Assembly (NCBI RefSeq): GCF_014189505.1
Contig: NZ_CP050300.1
Location: 248,001-312,000, forward strand
Direction of reading: 5' to 3'
DNA length: 64,000 nt
Source of the DNA: Phyllobacterium sp. 628
Lineage (GTDB): Bacteria; Pseudomonadota; Alphaproteobacteria; Rhizobiales; Rhizobiaceae
This document shows, piece by piece, positions 63,340 to 64,000 of this stretch. The translations under genes were made by a program, and so were the position numbers. The notes under the pieces are model-generated. The model searched no databases and was not told the origin of the DNA. It saw nothing but the letters and a program-made list of their open reading frames with translations. Position 1 is the first letter of the stretch, and every line of letters starts with the position of its first letter.

Positions 63340-63356
63340 CGCGGTTCCCGCGCCCG
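63340..63356. repeat. Perfect GC-rich hairpin between flgL and flaF
   Basis: Arms GGCGCGG and CCGCGCC around TTC, 10 bp after the flgL stop and 25 bp before flaF. No T-run follows, so it is likely an mRNA-processing or stability element rather than a full terminator. Confidence 0.5.
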
Positions 63357-63381
63357 TCTTGCGCCGATACCGGAAAAACAT

Positions 63382-63726
63382 ATGTACCAGGCTCGATACG
63401 ACGACATCATGAACGACGGCGCGGACAGCGCCAAGGAACGCGAGCGTTCTCTGTTCGACCAGTCGATCATGATGCTGGAAGCAGCGCGTGACGAGGATAG
63501 CTATTCCTATAAGAGCATTGAGGCAGTGCATTTCACCTCGCGGCTTTGGGTGATTGTGATCGAAGATCTTGGCAGCCCGGAAAATGGCTTGCCACCGCAA
63601 TTGCGCGCTTCGCTGATTTCGATTGGCATCTTCATTCTGAAAGAACTCGAGGCGATCCGGCAGGGAACCTCAACGGACTATGATGGCATTATCGAGATCA
63701 CCAGAACCATTCGTGACGGGATCTGA
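63382..63726 (+). CDS. flaF: Flagellin biosynthesis regulator FlaF
   Basis: A 114-residue alphaproteobacterial protein that promotes flagellin synthesis or secretion, opposing FlbT in Caulobacter. Family pattern [32 protein letters not shown] and [13 protein letters not shown]. Located 5 bp before flbT. Confidence 0.92.
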   Translation: MYQARYDDIMNDGADSAKERERSLFDQSIMMLEAARDEDSYSYKSIEAVHFTSRLWVIVIEDLGSPENGLPPQLRASLISIGIFILKELEAIRQGTSTDYDGIIEITRTIRDGI

Positions 63727-63731
63727 ACATC

Positions 63732-64000
63732 ATGAAAATTACACTGCGCGCCGGTGAAAAGGTCTATATCAACGGTGCTATTCTGAAGGCTGACCGTAAG
63801 GTCTCGCTCGAATTTCTCAACGACGTTACATTCCTGCTTGAAAGCCATGTGCTGCAGGCTGACGAGACGACGACGCCGTTGCGCCAGCTTTACTACGCTG
63901 CGCAGATCATGCTGATCAATCCGCTAATCCGGCAGGAAGCGAACCTCGCATTTAAGCGGATGCTGAGCAATTTGCTGGCAACTTTTGAAAACCAGCAAAT
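63732..64000 (+). CDS. flbT: Flagellin mRNA regulator FlbT (partial, cut by window end)
   Basis: The first 89 residues, [23 protein letters not shown] onward, match FlbT; about 50 more are expected after base 64000. In Caulobacter FlbT binds the flagellin mRNA 5' leader and controls its stability until the hook is finished; in Brucella it activates flagellin production. Both flagellin genes in this window have a conserved folded leader, the probable target. Confidence 0.93.
   Translation, partial: MKITLRAGEKVYINGAILKADRKVSLEFLNDVTFLLESHVLQADETTTPLRQLYYAAQIMLINPLIRQEANLAFKRMLSNLLATFENQQ

Noticed and set aside
1-64000. CRISPR arrays, tRNA or rRNA genes, insertion sequences
   Set aside because: Looked for regularly spaced repeats, cloverleaf-like segments and transposase frames by eye and found none.

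Overview
The window looks like chromosomal DNA of an alphaproteobacterium of the order Hyphomicrobiales (Rhizobiales), close to Brucella/Ochrobactrum or Phyllobacteriaceae. The evidence is a rhizobial-type flagellar cluster with MotC, MotE, FlaF, FlbT and an FtcR/Rem-type regulator, a VjbR-like LuxR protein at its head, and a CyaC-type redox adenylate cyclase. I see no tRNA, rRNA, CRISPR array, transposase or integrase.

Region 1 (1-4.5 kb) is iron uptake: the end of a TonB-dependent receptor, then fhuC-fhuD-fhuB for ferric-hydroxamate import. An ECF sigma factor faces it, with a cysteine-rich insertion and an AT-rich 21-bp dyad upstream. Region 2 (4.8-20 kb) is a surface-glycan and signalling neighbourhood. 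It holds two methyltransferases, a membrane adenylate cyclase with a ferredoxin domain, a GT4 glycosyltransferase overlapping a polysaccharide deacetylase, a metallo-beta-lactamase-fold hydrolase, a calcineurin-like phosphoesterase, a cyclic-nucleotide-binding protein, an ABC-exporter-like protein whose ATPase motifs are degenerate, and three more glycosyltransferases. Region 3 (20-26 kb) is a four-gene peptide-type ABC importer. Region 4 (26-32 kb) has a polysaccharide-lyase-like gene overlapping a second cyclase gene, a GFA-family protein, a nucleotide-sugar dehydrogenase and a DUF3095 cyclase-like protein.

Region 5 (32.4-64 kb) is one flagellar supercluster. vjbR comes first. On the minus strand follow motA-fliM-orf-fliN-fliG-flhB-orf; on the plus strand DUF1217 orf-flgF-fliI-orf-flgB-flgC-fliE-flgG-flgA-flgI-motE-flgH-fliL-fliP. 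After an AraC-type gene come two flagellin genes, then fliF-fliH-motB-motC-fliK(motD)-lytic transglycosylase-ftcR-flgE-flgK-flgL-flaF-flbT, the last cut by the window end. Blocks that lie in separate loci in Brucella melitensis are contiguous here. Both flagellin genes have a shared, hairpin-rich 5' leader, and FlbT, known in relatives to act on flagellin mRNA, is encoded nearby. A recurring CGCAAGC-type direct repeat lies upstream of fliF, flgE, flgB and the motA/DUF1217 divergent region and is a candidate FtcR site.

Four genes (a glycosyltransferase, the ABC-like gene, the lyase and motC) each carry a single-base frame break inside a homopolymer run. The pattern suggests homopolymer sequencing errors more than four independent gene deaths, and should be checked before any biological reading.
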